NCBI RefSeq assembly: GCF_026183675.1
Contig: NZ_JAPIVK010000014.1
Coordinates: 1 to 64,000 of the forward strand
Reading direction: 5' to 3'
DNA length: 64,000 nucleotides
DNA from: Microbulbifer halophilus
GTDB lineage: Bacteria; Pseudomonadota; Gammaproteobacteria; Pseudomonadales; Cellvibrionaceae
Part shown: piece by piece, positions 36,502 to 46,003 of the stretch
Position numbering within the stretch: position 1 is the first letter of the stretch
Layout: each line of letters opens with the position of its first letter
Notes under the pieces: generated by a model
Databases searched by the model: none
What the model saw: only the letters and a program-made list of their open reading frames with translations
Told to the model about the DNA's origin: nothing
Position numbers and translations under genes: made by a program

Positions 36502-37566
36502 CTAACCCCGATACTTCTCCCGATAGGCCCCCGGTGCCAGCCCCGTCCACTTCTTGAATGCGCGGTTGAACGCGCTGGGTTCGGAAAAGCCGAGGCGCTC
36601 GGCGATCTCCGCCACTGCGGTTTCCTGCTTCTTGAGCTGGTAGACCGCCATATCCCGGCGCACCGAGTCCTTGATGTCCTGCCAGCTGTTGCCCTCTTCC
36701 TTCAGGCGCCGGCGCAGTGTCTGCGGCGATATGTACAGCCGCTCGGCGACATCGTCCAGGGACAGGTTCTCGATGCCGTTCTGTTGCTGCAGCATGCGGC
36801 GGATGCGGCCGGTAAAGCTGTGGTCGGACTTGTACTGGGCCAGCAGGCACTCGGGAGCGCGGGCCAGGAATTCTGACAGTTGCTGTTCGTCGCGCACCAG
36901 CGGTAGCTGCAGGTAGCGGGTGCTGAAAACCAGGCAGGTTTCGCGCTGGTGGAAGTAGTGCCGGCAGGGGAACATATCGCTGTAGTCCTCGTTGTATGCC
37001 GACGGCGGAAAAGCGAGGTGTACCCGCTCGAGCAGGATGGTGCGGTCGATCAGCCAACTGAAAAAGCGCAGCCAGATCAGTGCCAGGGATTCCACGAACA
37101 CCTGGTTCGGCAGTCCCTTTTCGTTGCTGTGGTGGAAGATCAGGCGGGCCTCTTCGCCGTCCTCCACCAGTTTGATGTGCAGGTCGTCGCTGACCATGGT
37201 CACGAAGCGGCCGGAGCGAAACAGCGCGCGGCGCAGGTTGGGACAGCTTATGCAGGCGTGGCCCATCATCGCGAAGGTGCCGGGCAGCCAGGGGCGGGCC
37301 AGGTAACCGCCGGACTCGTCGCCGAGAAGATCCCACTCGCGCCGCAGCAGGTCGGCGACCTGTTCGCGCGGAATGCGGTGGTCCGGTGCGTCCAGTTTTC
37401 GCGGGTCTATATCGCTGTCCAGCAGCAGCTGGTGGCAGTCGAGCCCCGCGGCCTCGGCCCCGGCCAGTTGCGCCCGGATGGCGGCGGCCAGGATGCCCGG
37501 TTCTATATCGCGGAATTTGGGAGCCTCGGTTTCCAGATTGTCGCTTTCCACTGTTGCAGCCCTCAC
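36502..37566 (-). CDS. AraC-family transcriptional regulator
   Basis: A 354-residue regulator. The N-terminal domain (about 1-230) is of the arabinose-binding-like type found in OruR/ArgR-like AraC members. The C-terminal DNA-binding domain has two helix-turn-helix units: LSLDDVAERLYISPQTLRRRL and the second ending ETAVAEIAERLGFSEPSAFNRAFKKWTG. Regulators of this type often control catabolism of lipids or amino acids, so the fatty-acid cluster 1.7 kb away is a candidate target, but that is only an inference. Its 3' end touches a palindromic mobile element. Confidence 0.93.
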   Translation of the reverse strand: MRAATVESDNLETEAPKFRDIEPGILAAAIRAQLAGAEAAGLDCHQLLLDSDIDPRKLDAPDHRIPREQVADLLRREWDLLGDESGGYLARPWLPGTFAMMGHACISCPNLRRALFRSGRFVTMVSDDLHIKLVEDGEEARLIFHHSNEKGLPNQVFVESLALIWLRFFSWLIDRTILLERVHLAFPPSAYNEDYSDMFPCRHYFHQRETCLVFSTRYLQLPLVRDEQQLSEFLARAPECLLAQYKSDHSFTGRIRRMLQQQNGIENLSLDDVAERLYISPQTLRRRLKEEGNSWQDIKDSVRRDMAVYQLKKQETAVAEIAERLGFSEPSAFNRAFKKWTGLAPGAYREKYRG

Positions 37567-37709
37567 TGTATCGAACCGGGATTATGCGCAAAGCGATGAG
37601 GAAAGTCAGGTTTGCCGGCTGGAAGGAATGGGTTTGCAGCGGATTCGGGGCCGACCGTTCAGTCGATCCGCGGTCGGGGCTGTGGTAAAACAGGGGCCCG
37701 CAACAACGG

Positions 37710-38033
37710 ATGAGTACCATGTCCCCGCAACCGGAATCTGTCCTGAATCCCACCATCTGTCGCCGCATGCTGATCGCCTACCTGATCGAGCGGCTCGAGA
37801 AGCCCAACAACCCGGCGCTGGAGGAGGCCACCGGCTGGCCGCGGCGCACGGTGCAGGATCTCATCGCCAAGGGCCTGCCGGGCCACGGTACCCGGGTGGA
37901 GTTTGTGCAGGAGGGAGTGCGCAACAACGACGGCTATTACCAGCTGCAGGACTGGGGCTCCTTCGATCGGGACTGGATAGCGGCGCACCTGGCGGAAATC
38001 TGCCAGGTGCTGGGAGTGAAAGTGCCGGAATAA
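37710..38033 (+). CDS. Small winged-helix-type DNA-binding protein (putative)
   Basis: A 107-residue protein with a probable N-terminal helix-turn-helix (ICRRMLIAYLIERLE, then LEEATGWPRRTVQDLIAKGL) and a short wing (VEFVQEGVRNNDGYYQL) before a C-terminal DWGSFDRDWI segment. Similar small proteins occur in pseudomonads, but I do not know a function. The start may be ATG 37710 or 37719; neither has a strong ribosome site. Confidence 0.75.
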   Translation: MSTMSPQPESVLNPTICRRMLIAYLIERLEKPNNPALEEATGWPRRTVQDLIAKGLPGHGTRVEFVQEGVRNNDGYYQLQDWGSFDRDWIAAHLAEICQVLGVKVPE

Positions 38034-38120
38034 GGAGGCGGAAACTGCCCCGCGGGCGATGGCTTTGTCGCCGGGTGCCGCCGAAGCGAGCGGCTTCCCG
38101 GTCGGATAGGCGGTCCGGAG

Positions 38121-38495
38121 CTACTCCGAACCCGCTTTCTGCTGCAGTATCTTGTTGACCTTTTCCACCAGCGACGGATCGGATTTCAGGCCGGTGGCGA
38201 TCTGTTGGTACTCGTCTTTTGTCAGCCCGGAGCCCTGGATCGCCTCGAGCATTTTGCCCTGGGCTTCCTTGTTCAGGGCCTCCGCTTCCTCGATGTCCGC
38301 GGCGGCTTTCAGTTTGGGGGCATATTCCTTGCTCAGGACCACGATCTGGCGGTAGGCATCGGCAAATTTTTCCAGCTGCGGCTGGCTGAAGGAGACCTGC
38401 TGTGCAGTAGCCGGTGCGGCGCCCTCCTGGGCCTGGGCCAGCGGCAGAGCCAGCAGAAGGGAGAGTGCGGTGAGAATGACTGCTGATATCTTCAT
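38121..38495 (-). CDS. DUF4168 family exported protein
   Basis: A 124-residue protein with a signal peptide cleaved after AQA. The mature part is helical and charged, with the DUF4168 features: SQPQLEKFADAYRQIVVLSKEY near residues 36-57 and a C-terminal LTKDEYQQIATGLKSDPSLVEKVNKIL. It is periplasmic by prediction and of unknown function. Its gene stands alone between the winged-helix gene and the SLT lipoprotein gene. Confidence 0.88.
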   Translation of the reverse strand: MKISAVILTALSLLLALPLAQAQEGAAPATAQQVSFSQPQLEKFADAYRQIVVLSKEYAPKLKAAADIEEAEALNKEAQGKMLEAIQGSGLTKDEYQQIATGLKSDPSLVEKVNKILQQKAGSE

Positions 38496-38789
38496 TGTGC
38501 AACCTCGATGGTGTCGGAGGACGCTTTTGCTGCAGCGGGAGCGCCCAGCGTCATTTTGGGGCTCTGCGACGCCGGCTCAGGGAAGCGCGGAGGCGCAGCC
38601 AACCTGAAACCTTCGCCGGGCAAAAGTTCAGAGTTGTCCGCTCAGCGTAGTCAGTTTCTGTGCGCTGTTGCGCAAATAGCCGCCAGTTGAGCCGTTTTCT
38701 TCTGCGCCCTGAAGGTTTCCCGCGGGTTCCGGGCCGCCTCTCAGTGCTGGGGTTACGATTGCCTGTCGATGGCTCGAGCCAGAGCGGGG

Positions 38790-39422
38790 TCAGAAGATAC
38801 CGAGAAACTTGTTGCGCCGTTTCAGTGTGCTTTCGCAGCCGTTCAACTGGCGCCGGTAGCTCTGTGCGCGGGCGGAGACCTTGTGTGACACCTTCTTCAG
38901 CCAGGCCTTGTTCCTGAAGGTGCGCCGGTTAAAGCCCCCCTGTCCCTCGTGGTAGGCGAGATAGAGGTGGTAGGTATCATTCGATTCGATGCTGCACTGG
39001 CGCGCGCTGGTGTGGTTGTACCAGCCGACGAAATCGATGGCGTCGCCGAAATCGTCGCGGTCGGCGCCGTAGTTGGAGGCGTCGCGCTGGTAACCGCGCC
39101 AGGTGCTGCCCAGTGCCTGGGAGTAGCCGTAGGCGTCCGATGGCCGCGGGCCGGGAAAGATCCACAGTATCTTGGTGCGCGGCGGGCGCGCGTCCTGCAC
39201 GAAGCGGGATTCCTGGTGCAGTATGGCCATCATGGTGGGGATGGGGGATCCCCATTTCTCCTCGGCGTCCTTGGCCTCGCCGTACCAGTCGTCCTTCTCG
39301 CGGAAGATGGAGCAGATATCGTCCGGGTTTTTGGGCGGGCTGACGGCGCAACCGGCGCCCAGTGCGGCGAACAGCAGCGGCAGCAGGGTGGTAAAACGGC
39401 GTTTGTTGTTTTTCTCCGACAT
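38790..39422 (-). CDS. Lytic-transglycosylase-like (SLT domain) lipoprotein
   Basis: A 210-residue lipoprotein with a lipobox (ALGAGC) near residue 25. The domain after it has the SLT-type catalytic glutamate in MMAILHQESRF (about residue 70), the AYGYSQALGSTW segment and YHLYLAYHEGQGGF, all fitting a murein transglycosylase of the Slt/MltC fold. It would cut peptidoglycan glycan strands at the outer membrane. It begins 12 bases after the rpiA stop, on the same strand, so it is likely co-transcribed with rpiA. Confidence 0.85.
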   Translation of the reverse strand: MSEKNNKRRFTTLLPLLFAALGAGCAVSPPKNPDDICSIFREKDDWYGEAKDAEEKWGSPIPTMMAILHQESRFVQDARPPRTKILWIFPGPRPSDAYGYSQALGSTWRGYQRDASNYGADRDDFGDAIDFVGWYNHTSARQCSIESNDTYHLYLAYHEGQGGFNRRTFRNKAWLKKVSHKVSARAQSYRRQLNGCESTLKRRNKFLGIF

Positions 39423-39434
39423 GGAAACTCCCGA

Positions 39435-40109
39435 CTATTCGGCGGTAAACGTCTTGACACCCGAAGCGGTACCGAGCAACAGGATATCCGCCGGGCGCCG
39501 GGCGAAGATGCCGTTGGTGACCACGCCGGTGAGGTTGTTGATCGCCGCCTCAAGCGCTTCCGGCTCGGTGATCTGAAGACCGTACACATCGAGAATGACA
39601 TTGCCGTTGTCGGTGGTCACGCCCTGGCGGTAGATCGGGTCGCCGCCCAGCTTGACCAGCTCCCGCGCCACCAGCGAGCGCGCCATCGGGATCACCTCCA
39701 CCGGCAGCGGGAAATGGCCCAGCACCGACACCCACTTGCTCTCGTCGGCAATGCAGAGGAATTCATCCGCGCAGGCGGCGACGATCTTCTCGCGGGTCAG
39801 CGCGGCGCCGCCGCCCTTGATCAGCTCCAGCGCCGGGTTGGCCTCGTCGGCGCCGTCCACATAGACCTGGATGCCGTCGACGCTGTTCAGGTCGTAGACC
39901 GGGATTCCGTGGGACTTCAGTCGCTCGGCGGAGGCGTCGGAACTGGCCACGGTGCCGTCGAAGCGGCCCTTGATCTCCGCCAGGTAGTCGATAAAGAAAT
40001 TGGCGGTGGAGCCGGTGCCCACACCGATGATGGAATCCGCTTCCAGCTTGGGGGCGATGTGGTCGATGGCGGCGCGGGCGGTGGCCCGTTTCAGGTCGTC
40101 CTGGCTCAT
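39435..40109 (-). CDS. rpiA: Ribose-5-phosphate isomerase A
   Basis: A 224-residue enzyme interconverting ribose-5-phosphate and ribulose-5-phosphate in the pentose phosphate pathway. It has the phosphate loop [13 protein letters not shown] (about residues 26-38), the active-site DGADEAN (about 86-92) and [11 protein letters not shown] (about 99-109). I start at ATG 40109, not the upstream in-frame ATG at 40247, because [14 protein letters not shown] fits the family N-terminus. Divergent from ilvA, a neighbourhood seen in other gammaproteobacteria. Confidence 0.97.
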   Translation of the reverse strand: MSQDDLKRATARAAIDHIAPKLEADSIIGVGTGSTANFFIDYLAEIKGRFDGTVASSDASAERLKSHGIPVYDLNSVDGIQVYVDGADEANPALELIKGGGAALTREKIVAACADEFLCIADESKWVSVLGHFPLPVEVIPMARSLVARELVKLGGDPIYRQGVTTDNGNVILDVYGLQITEPEALEAAINNLTGVVTNGIFARRPADILLLGTASGVKTFTAE

Positions 40110-40297
40110 GGGAATAATCGTTTCCTGTGCAATTATTTGTATTCGGTTGCCGGTGTCGAGCGAATATTTATCGCAGAACCGGCATTTTGGTAGCAAAGAT
40201 GCTGGCGTAGGATTAGACTGGTCTTCCTGCGCGGTGCCGCGGAGCACCCATGCTGAAGCGTGCCGCGCCCCGAGAATCTGTTCTGCCGAAAGACGCC

Positions 40298-41812
40298 ATG
40301 CCCAAGTCCTATATCAAGCGCATTCTAGACGCGCGCATTTACGATGTCGCCACCGAGACGCCGTTGGATCCGATGCGGCAGTTGTCGCACCGCTTCAGCA
40401 ACCGCATCCTGCTCAAGCGCGAGGACCTGCAGCCGGTCTTCTCCTTCAAGGTGCGCGGCGCCTACAACAAGCTGTTGCAGTTGCCCGCCGAGCAGCGCGC
40501 CCGCGGCGTGATTGCCGCCTCCGCCGGCAACCACGCCCAGGGCCTGGCGCTGGGCGCGGCGCAATTGGGGGTGCGCGCCACCATCGTGATGCCCAAGACC
40601 ACCCCGCAGATCAAGGTGAACGCGGTGCGCATGCGCGGCGCCGAGGTGATACTGCACGGCGATGCCTTCGACGAGGCCGCGGCCAAGGCCCGGGAGCTGG
40701 TGGAGGAGCGGGGCCTGACCTTCGTGCACCCCTACGACGACCCGGATGTGATCGCCGGCCAGGGCACCGTGGCCATGGAGCTGCTGCGCCAGCACTCCGG
40801 CAACCTGGATGCGGTGTTCATCCCGGTGGGCGGCGGTGGCCTGGCGGCGGGAATGGCCGCCTATATCAAGTATGTGCGCCCGGAAATCAGGGTCTACGCG
40901 GTGGAGCCCGAGGACGCCGCCTGCCTGAAGGCGGCGCTGGAGGCCGGCGAGCGGGTGCGCCTGCCGCAGGTGGGGCTGTTTGCCGACGGCGTGGCCGTGG
41001 CGCAGATCGGCGAGGAGACCCACCGGGTACTGCGCGAGACGGTGGACGGTGTCATCACCGTGAGCACCGACGAGATCTGCGCGGCGATCAAGGATATCTT
41101 CGAGGATACCCGCTCCATCGCCGAGCCCGCCGGCGCCGTGGGACTCGCGGGCCTGAAGAAGTACATCGAGGAAAGCGGCGACCGCAACGCCGCCCTGGCC
41201 ACCGTCTGCAGCGGCGCCAACACCAATTTCGACCGCCTGCGCTATATCAGCGAACGCACCGAGATCGGCGAGAAGCGCGAGGCGGTGCTGGCGGTGACCA
41301 TTCCCGAGCGCGCCGGCAGCTACCTGGATTTCTGCCGCAGTCTCGGCGATCGCGCCATCACCGAGTTCAACTACCGTTACGCCGACGGCGGCGAGGCGCA
41401 TATCTTCGTCGGCATGCAGGTGGCGGCGGACGCCGATCGCCAGCAGTTGCTGGAGAAGCTGGACGCCGATGGCTACCGGGTCACGGACCTGACCGACAAT
41501 GAGATGGCCAAGCTGCATATCCGCCACCTGGTGGGCGGGCGCGCGCCGGGACTGTCCGACGAGGTGGTCTACCGCTTCGAGTTCCCCGAGCGCCCCGGCG
41601 CGCTGCGCAAGTTCCTGGAGCGGCTGGCCGGGCGATGGAATATCACCCTGTTCCACTACCGCAACCACGGCGCCGCCTACGGTCGCGTGCTGGTGGGTAT
41701 GCAGGTGGCGCCGGCGGAGCGGCAGGCGCTGCGGGCACTGCTGGAACAGCTCCAGTACCCCTTCTGGGACGAGAGCGACAACCCCGCCTACCGCTTTTTC
41801 CTCGCCAGTTGA
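40298..41812 (+). CDS. ilvA: Threonine ammonia-lyase, biosynthetic
   Basis: A 504-residue PLP enzyme that makes 2-oxobutanoate from threonine, first step of isoleucine synthesis. The PLP lysine is about residue 51 in [18 protein letters not shown] and the glycine loop [10 protein letters not shown] follow. Two ACT-like regulatory domains (about 325-504) mark it as the isoleucine-inhibited biosynthetic form. I start at ATG 40298; an in-frame ATG at 40250 would add 16 residues not typical of the family. Confidence 0.96.
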   Translation: MPKSYIKRILDARIYDVATETPLDPMRQLSHRFSNRILLKREDLQPVFSFKVRGAYNKLLQLPAEQRARGVIAASAGNHAQGLALGAAQLGVRATIVMPKTTPQIKVNAVRMRGAEVILHGDAFDEAAAKARELVEERGLTFVHPYDDPDVIAGQGTVAMELLRQHSGNLDAVFIPVGGGGLAAGMAAYIKYVRPEIRVYAVEPEDAACLKAALEAGERVRLPQVGLFADGVAVAQIGEETHRVLRETVDGVITVSTDEICAAIKDIFEDTRSIAEPAGAVGLAGLKKYIEESGDRNAALATVCSGANTNFDRLRYISERTEIGEKREAVLAVTIPERAGSYLDFCRSLGDRAITEFNYRYADGGEAHIFVGMQVAADADRQQLLEKLDADGYRVTDLTDNEMAKLHIRHLVGGRAPGLSDEVVYRFEFPERPGALRKFLERLAGRWNITLFHYRNHGAAYGRVLVGMQVAPAERQALRALLEQLQYPFWDESDNPAYRFFLAS

Positions 41813-42057
41813 GGCGGTAGAGGTGGTCCCGACAGGGTGTCGGGGCCGCCGCGTAGTCCGTCTCCCCGCCGCTGTCGAATTTTTTGTGCAAAAATGAGAC
41901 AAAAATCGCAAAAAATGCTCGACTAACGGTTACTATTTCACCGCTTCTGCAGTATCTTCATCAGCGTTGAACTTTTGCGTTCAGGTGAGTCCAACGCAAG
42001 GTGAAACGCATAAAGGCTCACACAAAACCAAGAACAGCCGAATACAGGATGGTCCCC

Positions 42058-42195
42058 ATGAAACCCGATGCACTGACAATCGCAGTGGTTGTCTTTGTCG
42101 CGGGCGTACTGCTGAGCAGCACCGGTCTGACCGAGGTTTTCGCCTCGGATCCGGAACCGCCGGCGGCTCTGCAGAAAGGAGTGGTCACGCGCTGA
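42058..42195 (+). CDS. Small hypothetical membrane or exported peptide
   Basis: A 45-residue ORF (start ATG 42058, with AGGA 7 bases upstream; an ATG 9 bases earlier is possible). The N-terminal hydrophobic segment LTIAVVVFVAGVLLSST is a membrane anchor or signal, followed by a short polar tail. It is followed by a strong terminator, which supports its being a transcribed unit. Function unknown. Confidence 0.65.
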   Translation: MKPDALTIAVVVFVAGVLLSSTGLTEVFASDPEPPAALQKGVVTR

Positions 42196-42218
42196 GCGTG
42201 ACTCCCTGCCCGCTGCAA

Positions 42219-42256
42219 CCAAAAAAGGCCGGACGCGCGAGCGTCCGGCCTTTTTT
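42219..42256 (+). terminator. Strong Rho-independent terminator
   Basis: AAAAAAGGCCGGACGC-GCGA-GCGTCCGGCCTTTTTT: a 10-bp GC stem with A and T runs on both sides, closing the small-peptide gene. It can also act on the minus strand, for fau. Confidence 0.93.
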
Positions 42257-42354
42257 CGTCTGGCGTGGCGGATGGTAGGGGGCGCGATACCCTGTTGCCT
42301 CTCCGCGGCCCGGTTTGTTGGACTTCGCAGCACGCAGACCAACGTGCGCCCAGG

Positions 42355-42954
42355 TCACGCCCGGCGGCAGCGGTAGAAACCCGCCTCGGTCACCACCCCG
42401 CCCAGGGGAATATCCCAGCTGTCCGTGGGCAGCTGCGCCACACACTGCAGCTGGTGGGCGGCGCCGATCAGTGTGGGACCGGAGCCCGGCAGCGGGCGCT
42501 TGAAGGCGAAGGTGCGGTCGTAGAAGCCGGCGCCCATGCCCAGGCGCGCGCCGTCGCGATCGAAGGCCACCAGCGGCACCAGCACCAGATCCAGCCGCCG
42601 CGGCGACAGGCTGTCGCCGCGCACCGGTTCGGGAATGCGGTAGCGGTTGCGGTAGGTCAGCGGGCTGCCGTGCCAGCGGCGGAAGCGAAGCTGCGGCCGC
42701 GGCGCATGTGGCAGTACCGGCAGGTAGAAATGTTTGTCGGTGAAGCGCTCGATCAGCCAGCGGATATCCAGCTCCCCGTCCATCGGCCAGTAGATGCCGA
42801 TATGCTTTGCGCGCTGCAGCAGCGGGCTGCGGCTCAACTGGATTGTGGCCGCGCGGCCGTGTCGGCGCTGCTGGTAGACCGTCAGTTGCCGTCTCGCGGT
42901 GCGCATGCGGCGGCGCAACTCGGCCTTCTCGGATCGGGCGATGCTTTTACTCAT
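42355..42954 (-). CDS. fau: 5-formyltetrahydrofolate cyclo-ligase
   Basis: A 199-residue enzyme that converts 5-formyl-THF to methenyl-THF using ATP. It has the family motif RLGMGAGFYDRTF near residue 137 and an N-terminal KAELRRRMRTARRQL. I start at ATG 42954; the upstream frame (to 43026) would run into the 6S RNA. As in E. coli (ygfA), it follows the 6S RNA gene, from which it can be expressed as a read-through message. Confidence 0.94.
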   Translation of the reverse strand: MSKSIARSEKAELRRRMRTARRQLTVYQQRRHGRAATIQLSRSPLLQRAKHIGIYWPMDGELDIRWLIERFTDKHFYLPVLPHAPRPQLRFRRWHGSPLTYRNRYRIPEPVRGDSLSPRRLDLVLVPLVAFDRDGARLGMGAGFYDRTFAFKRPLPGSGPTLIGAAHQLQCVAQLPTDSWDIPLGGVVTEAGFYRCRRA

Positions 42955-42997
42955 CGTTGAATCGGGAATGGATCGGCGGGCGTCGATGAAAAGTGAT

Positions 42998-43179
42998 AAG
43001 GACCCCGAGTGTGCGGCTGCAGACATAGCCTTGAACCGTGAAGTTCAAGGTGGCGGTCTCCGGAATGCATCAGGCTTTCCGCTGCACGGCGGACTTGCTC
43101 AACAGCATACGCTGGAAACCTCCTGAATGAGATTATCGGCTCGAGGACATAGTCAACTGGCCAACACCTCAGGGTCCAT
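42998..43179 (-). ncRNA. ssrS: 6S RNA
   Basis: A ~180-base gene between zapA and fau, the usual gammaproteobacterial site. Read on the minus strand it has CTGAGGTGTTGGCCAG near the 5' end, CTCGAGCCGATA, a large internal bubble, and the conserved CACCTTGAAC...GGTTCAAGG hairpin near the 3' end. The ends pair (GGACCCTGAGGTG with CACACTCGGGGTCC). 6S RNA mimics an open promoter and sequesters sigma-70 RNA polymerase in stationary phase. Confidence 0.95.
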
Positions 43180-43249
43180 TTCAGTATAACGCTGATGGTC
43201 GTGAAAGGCTAAAGGACCTTTTGCGGAAATCGGGGGGAAATCGGGACTG

Positions 43250-43576
43250 TCAAGTATCCCCGGTATCGATCTTGCCCAGCGCGTCCTCGACCTTGTCCTG
43301 TAAGCGGTCGAGCATTTCCTGCTCCAGCGGCACCCGGGTGAGCTCCGCCTTGGCCTCTATCAGCTCGTGGGCGATGTTCAGCGCGGCCATCACGGCGATG
43401 CGCTCCAGGCCGATCACCGAACCGCTGGAGCGGATACGCGACATACGCTCGTGCAGCAGGCGCGCGGAGGCCTGCAGCTCGGCGCGCTCGTCCTCTGCAC
43501 AGGCGACACGGTACTCCTTGTCGAGAATGGAGACCGTTACGGTTTCAGTGTCGGAAGTCGGTGCTGAGTCACCCAT
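43250..43576 (-). CDS. zapA: Cell division protein ZapA
   Basis: A 108-residue FtsZ-associated protein. The N-terminal strand region TVTVSILDKEYRVACAEDE and the following helices (ELQASARLLHERM, GLERIAVMAALNIAHEL) match ZapA, ending in a coiled-coil helix. It bundles FtsZ filaments at the Z ring. Its ATG overlaps the stop codon of the zapB-like gene by one base, so the two are coupled; the 6S RNA gene follows 70 bases downstream. Confidence 0.95.
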   Translation of the reverse strand: MGDSAPTSDTETVTVSILDKEYRVACAEDERAELQASARLLHERMSRIRSSGSVIGLERIAVMAALNIAHELIEAKAELTRVPLEQEMLDRLQDKVEDALGKIDTGDT

Positions 43577-43779
43577 CAGGTATCTTGCGCTAGCCCCTTG
43601 AGGCGGTTGATCATGGCTTCGACCCGGGAGCGGGCGGCCTCGTTGTTTTTTATCAGGCGCTGGCGCTCGCGCAGCCAGTCGGCTTCCTGCTGACGCAACG
43701 CGTGGTTGTCATCGGCCAGCTGTTGGCAGCGGGCGATGAGCGAATCCACTGTGCTTTCTAACGCTTGCAGCTTGTCCAT
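43576..43779 (-). CDS. ZapB-like coiled-coil protein (TIGR02449 family)
   Basis: A 67-residue all-helical protein (LQALESTVDSLIARCQQLADDNHALRQ pattern, heptad-like) matching the small family encoded next to zapA. It probably forms a coiled coil that works with ZapA in division. Start chosen at ATG 43779 after AGGA; upstream in-frame ATGs would add unsupported residues. It overlaps zapA by one base. Confidence 0.88.
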   Translation of the reverse strand: MDKLQALESTVDSLIARCQQLADDNHALRQQEADWLRERQRLIKNNEAARSRVEAMINRLKGLAQDT

Positions 43780-44069
43780 AATTCCTGCGTTTCGGCGTTG
43801 CCCGTTCATTGTCTTTAAGCTCGCAGCACGACAGACTGCGAGGGATTCCGCTACTATATTGCCGGCGTATGGGAGGGTCAATTGCCGCGCCCGCGCGGGC
43901 TATCACAATTTTGCCCGCGGATCAGTGGCGGCGTATGCCCCCGGCGGCAGCCTGCTGCGGAATGCGGCAATCTGCTCAAATGCTGATCACAGGCCATTTC
44001 CCGATGTCATTGGCCCGGCGCCGCCTCCCCACCTGAAACAGACAGTATAGAAAACACCGAGCGGTATTT

Positions 44070-44633
44070 ATGACAGCGCCAGCCAACCAGTTTGATTCCC
44101 TCGCCGACGCCATTCTCGCCGCCGGCGGCACCACCGACCCGAGCGAGCTGCACGGTTTTGCCTGCGGCGTGGTCGCCGCCGGTGCGCGGCCGGACAAAAA
44201 CCGCTGGGAAAAAGAGCTGGCCGAACTGATGCAACTGGACGCGATACCCGCGGAACTCAACCGCGATTTTCAGAAGCTCGCGGACGACAGCCTCCGGCAA
44301 CTGCGCGACAGCCAGTTTGATTTCCGGCTGCTGCTTCCCGGCGACGCCGGCCTCGAGGCAAAGACATCAACCCTGGGCAACTGGTGTCAGGGTTTTCTGC
44401 TCGGTTTCGGTATCGGCGATTTCCAGGGCGAAATGCCGGCCACCAGCCGCGAGGCGCTGGAGGATATCGGCACCATCGCCCAGGTGGACGCGGGGACAAT
44501 CGAGGAGTCCGACGAGACGGAAAACCACTTGTTGCAGGTGGAGGAATATGTGCGCGTGGCGGTCATGAATATTTTTACCGAGTGCAGCGGCGATCGCAAC
44601 ATCGCCGACGACAGCGGCCCCACCCTGCACTGA
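44070..44633 (+). CDS. ygfB: UPF0149 (YecA/YgfB) family protein
   Basis: A 187-residue helical protein with the family features SELHGFACGVVAAG (about 26-39) and NWCQGFLLGFGIGD (about 104-117). YgfB in pseudomonads affects gene regulation and beta-lactam response; a direct role is not established here. Divergent from the zapB-like/zapA pair, as in related genomes, and overlapping pepP by one base, so it begins the ygfB-pepP-ubiH-ubiI run. Confidence 0.93.
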   Translation: MTAPANQFDSLADAILAAGGTTDPSELHGFACGVVAAGARPDKNRWEKELAELMQLDAIPAELNRDFQKLADDSLRQLRDSQFDFRLLLPGDAGLEAKTSTLGNWCQGFLLGFGIGDFQGEMPATSREALEDIGTIAQVDAGTIEESDETENHLLQVEEYVRVAVMNIFTECSGDRNIADDSGPTLH

Positions 44634-46003
44634 TGGCTGTCGGCAGGAAAGGCCCCGCGGCGGGCATCGCGAAAGCGGAGTACGCGCGCCGGCGCGCCCA
44701 CCTGATTGCCGGACTGGCGCCGGACAGCCTGGCGATAGTACCCGCTGCGCGGGAACAGCTGCGCTCGCGGGATACCTACTTCCCGTTTCGACAGGACAGC
44801 GACTTCCTCTACCTGACCGGCTTCAACGAGCCCGAGGCACTGCTGGTACTGGTGCCCGGCCGCGACCAGGGCGAGGAGCTGCTGTTCTGTCGCGAGCGCG
44901 ACGCGGAAAAGGAAATGTGGGACGGCCCGCGCCTGGGCCCCGAGCGCGCCGTGGAACGCTGCGGTCTCTGCGACGCATTCCCGATCGGCGACCTGGACGA
45001 TATCCTGCCGGGCCTGCTGGAAGGGCGCGAGCGCATCTACTACACCATGGGCCGCTTCCCGCAACTGGATCGGCGCCTGCAGCACTACCTGCAGGCGCTC
45101 GACGGCGCCCCCGGCAGCGCCGGTGCGCCGGAAATGGTCGACCTGGATCGCCAGCTGCACGACCTGCGCCTGTACAAAAGTGCGCAGGAACTGCGCCTGA
45201 TGCGGCGCGCCGCCGGGATCACCGCCGAGGCGCACCGCCGCGCGATGCTCGCCTGCCGCCCCGGCGTTTACGAATACACGCTGGAAGCGGAATTGCTGCG
45301 CACTTTTGTCGCCGCCGGCGCGCGCCAACCCGCCTACCCGAGCATTGTCGGCGGCGGCCGCAACGCGTTGGTGATGCACTATTGCAGCAACGACGCGGCG
45401 CTGAAAAACGGCGACCTGGTGCTGGTGGATGCGGGCTGCGAATACCGCGGCTACGCCGCCGACGTAACCCGTACCTACCCGGTCAACGGCCGTTTCAGCG
45501 GCGCCCAGCGCGCCCTCTACGAAATCGTGCTGGCGGCGCAGCGGGCGGCCATCGACGCAATACGCATCGGCAATCACTGGGACCAGCCGCATATGGCCAG
45601 CGTGCGCACCATGACCGAGGGGCTCGCGGAACTGGGCCTGCTGCGCGGCGAGATCGACGGCCTGATCGAGTCCGGTGCCTACCGCCGTTTCTATATGCAC
45701 CGCGCCGGCCACTGGCTGGGGATGGACGTACACGATGTGGGGGACTACCGGGTACACGGTCAATGGCGCCAACTGGAAGCGGGCATGGCGATGACGGTGG
45801 AACCGGGCCTCTATATCGCCGCCGACGACCGGAAGGTGCCGGAAAAATTCCGCGGTATCGGTATCCGTATCGAGGACGATGTGGCGCTGACAAAAGACGG
45901 CGCGCAGGTACTGTCGGCGGCTGCGCCCAGGACCATCGCCGAAATCGAGGACACCATGCGGCAGGGGACTGAAGAGACACAGTTGCAGGGGGAATTGTGG
46001 TGA
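44633..46003 (+). CDS. pepP: Xaa-Pro aminopeptidase
   Basis: A 456-residue dinuclear-metal aminopeptidase that removes a residue before proline. Metal ligands are readable: D266 (LVDAG), D277 (AADVTR), H360 (HWLGMDVHD), then TVEPGLY and GIRIEDDV. The N-terminal creatinase-like domain (about 1-170) has the usual DTYFPFRQDSDFLYLTGF. Start at ATG 44633 overlapping the ygfB stop; the ubiH start overlaps its own 3' end, which indicates tight coupling. Confidence 0.95.
   Translation: MAVGRKGPAAGIAKAEYARRRAHLIAGLAPDSLAIVPAAREQLRSRDTYFPFRQDSDFLYLTGFNEPEALLVLVPGRDQGEELLFCRERDAEKEMWDGPRLGPERAVERCGLCDAFPIGDLDDILPGLLEGRERIYYTMGRFPQLDRRLQHYLQALDGAPGSAGAPEMVDLDRQLHDLRLYKSAQELRLMRRAAGITAEAHRRAMLACRPGVYEYTLEAELLRTFVAAGARQPAYPSIVGGGRNALVMHYCSNDAALKNGDLVLVDAGCEYRGYAADVTRTYPVNGRFSGAQRALYEIVLAAQRAAIDAIRIGNHWDQPHMASVRTMTEGLAELGLLRGEIDGLIESGAYRRFYMHRAGHWLGMDVHDVGDYRVHGQWRQLEAGMAMTVEPGLYIAADDRKVPEKFRGIGIRIEDDVALTKDGAQVLSAAAPRTIAEIEDTMRQGTEETQLQGELW

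Noticed and set aside
40325..41911. 528-codon minus-strand ORF opposite ilvA
   Set aside because: ilvA is certain from its motifs; the antisense frame has no recognisable domain and a His/Gln/Ala-rich shadow composition.
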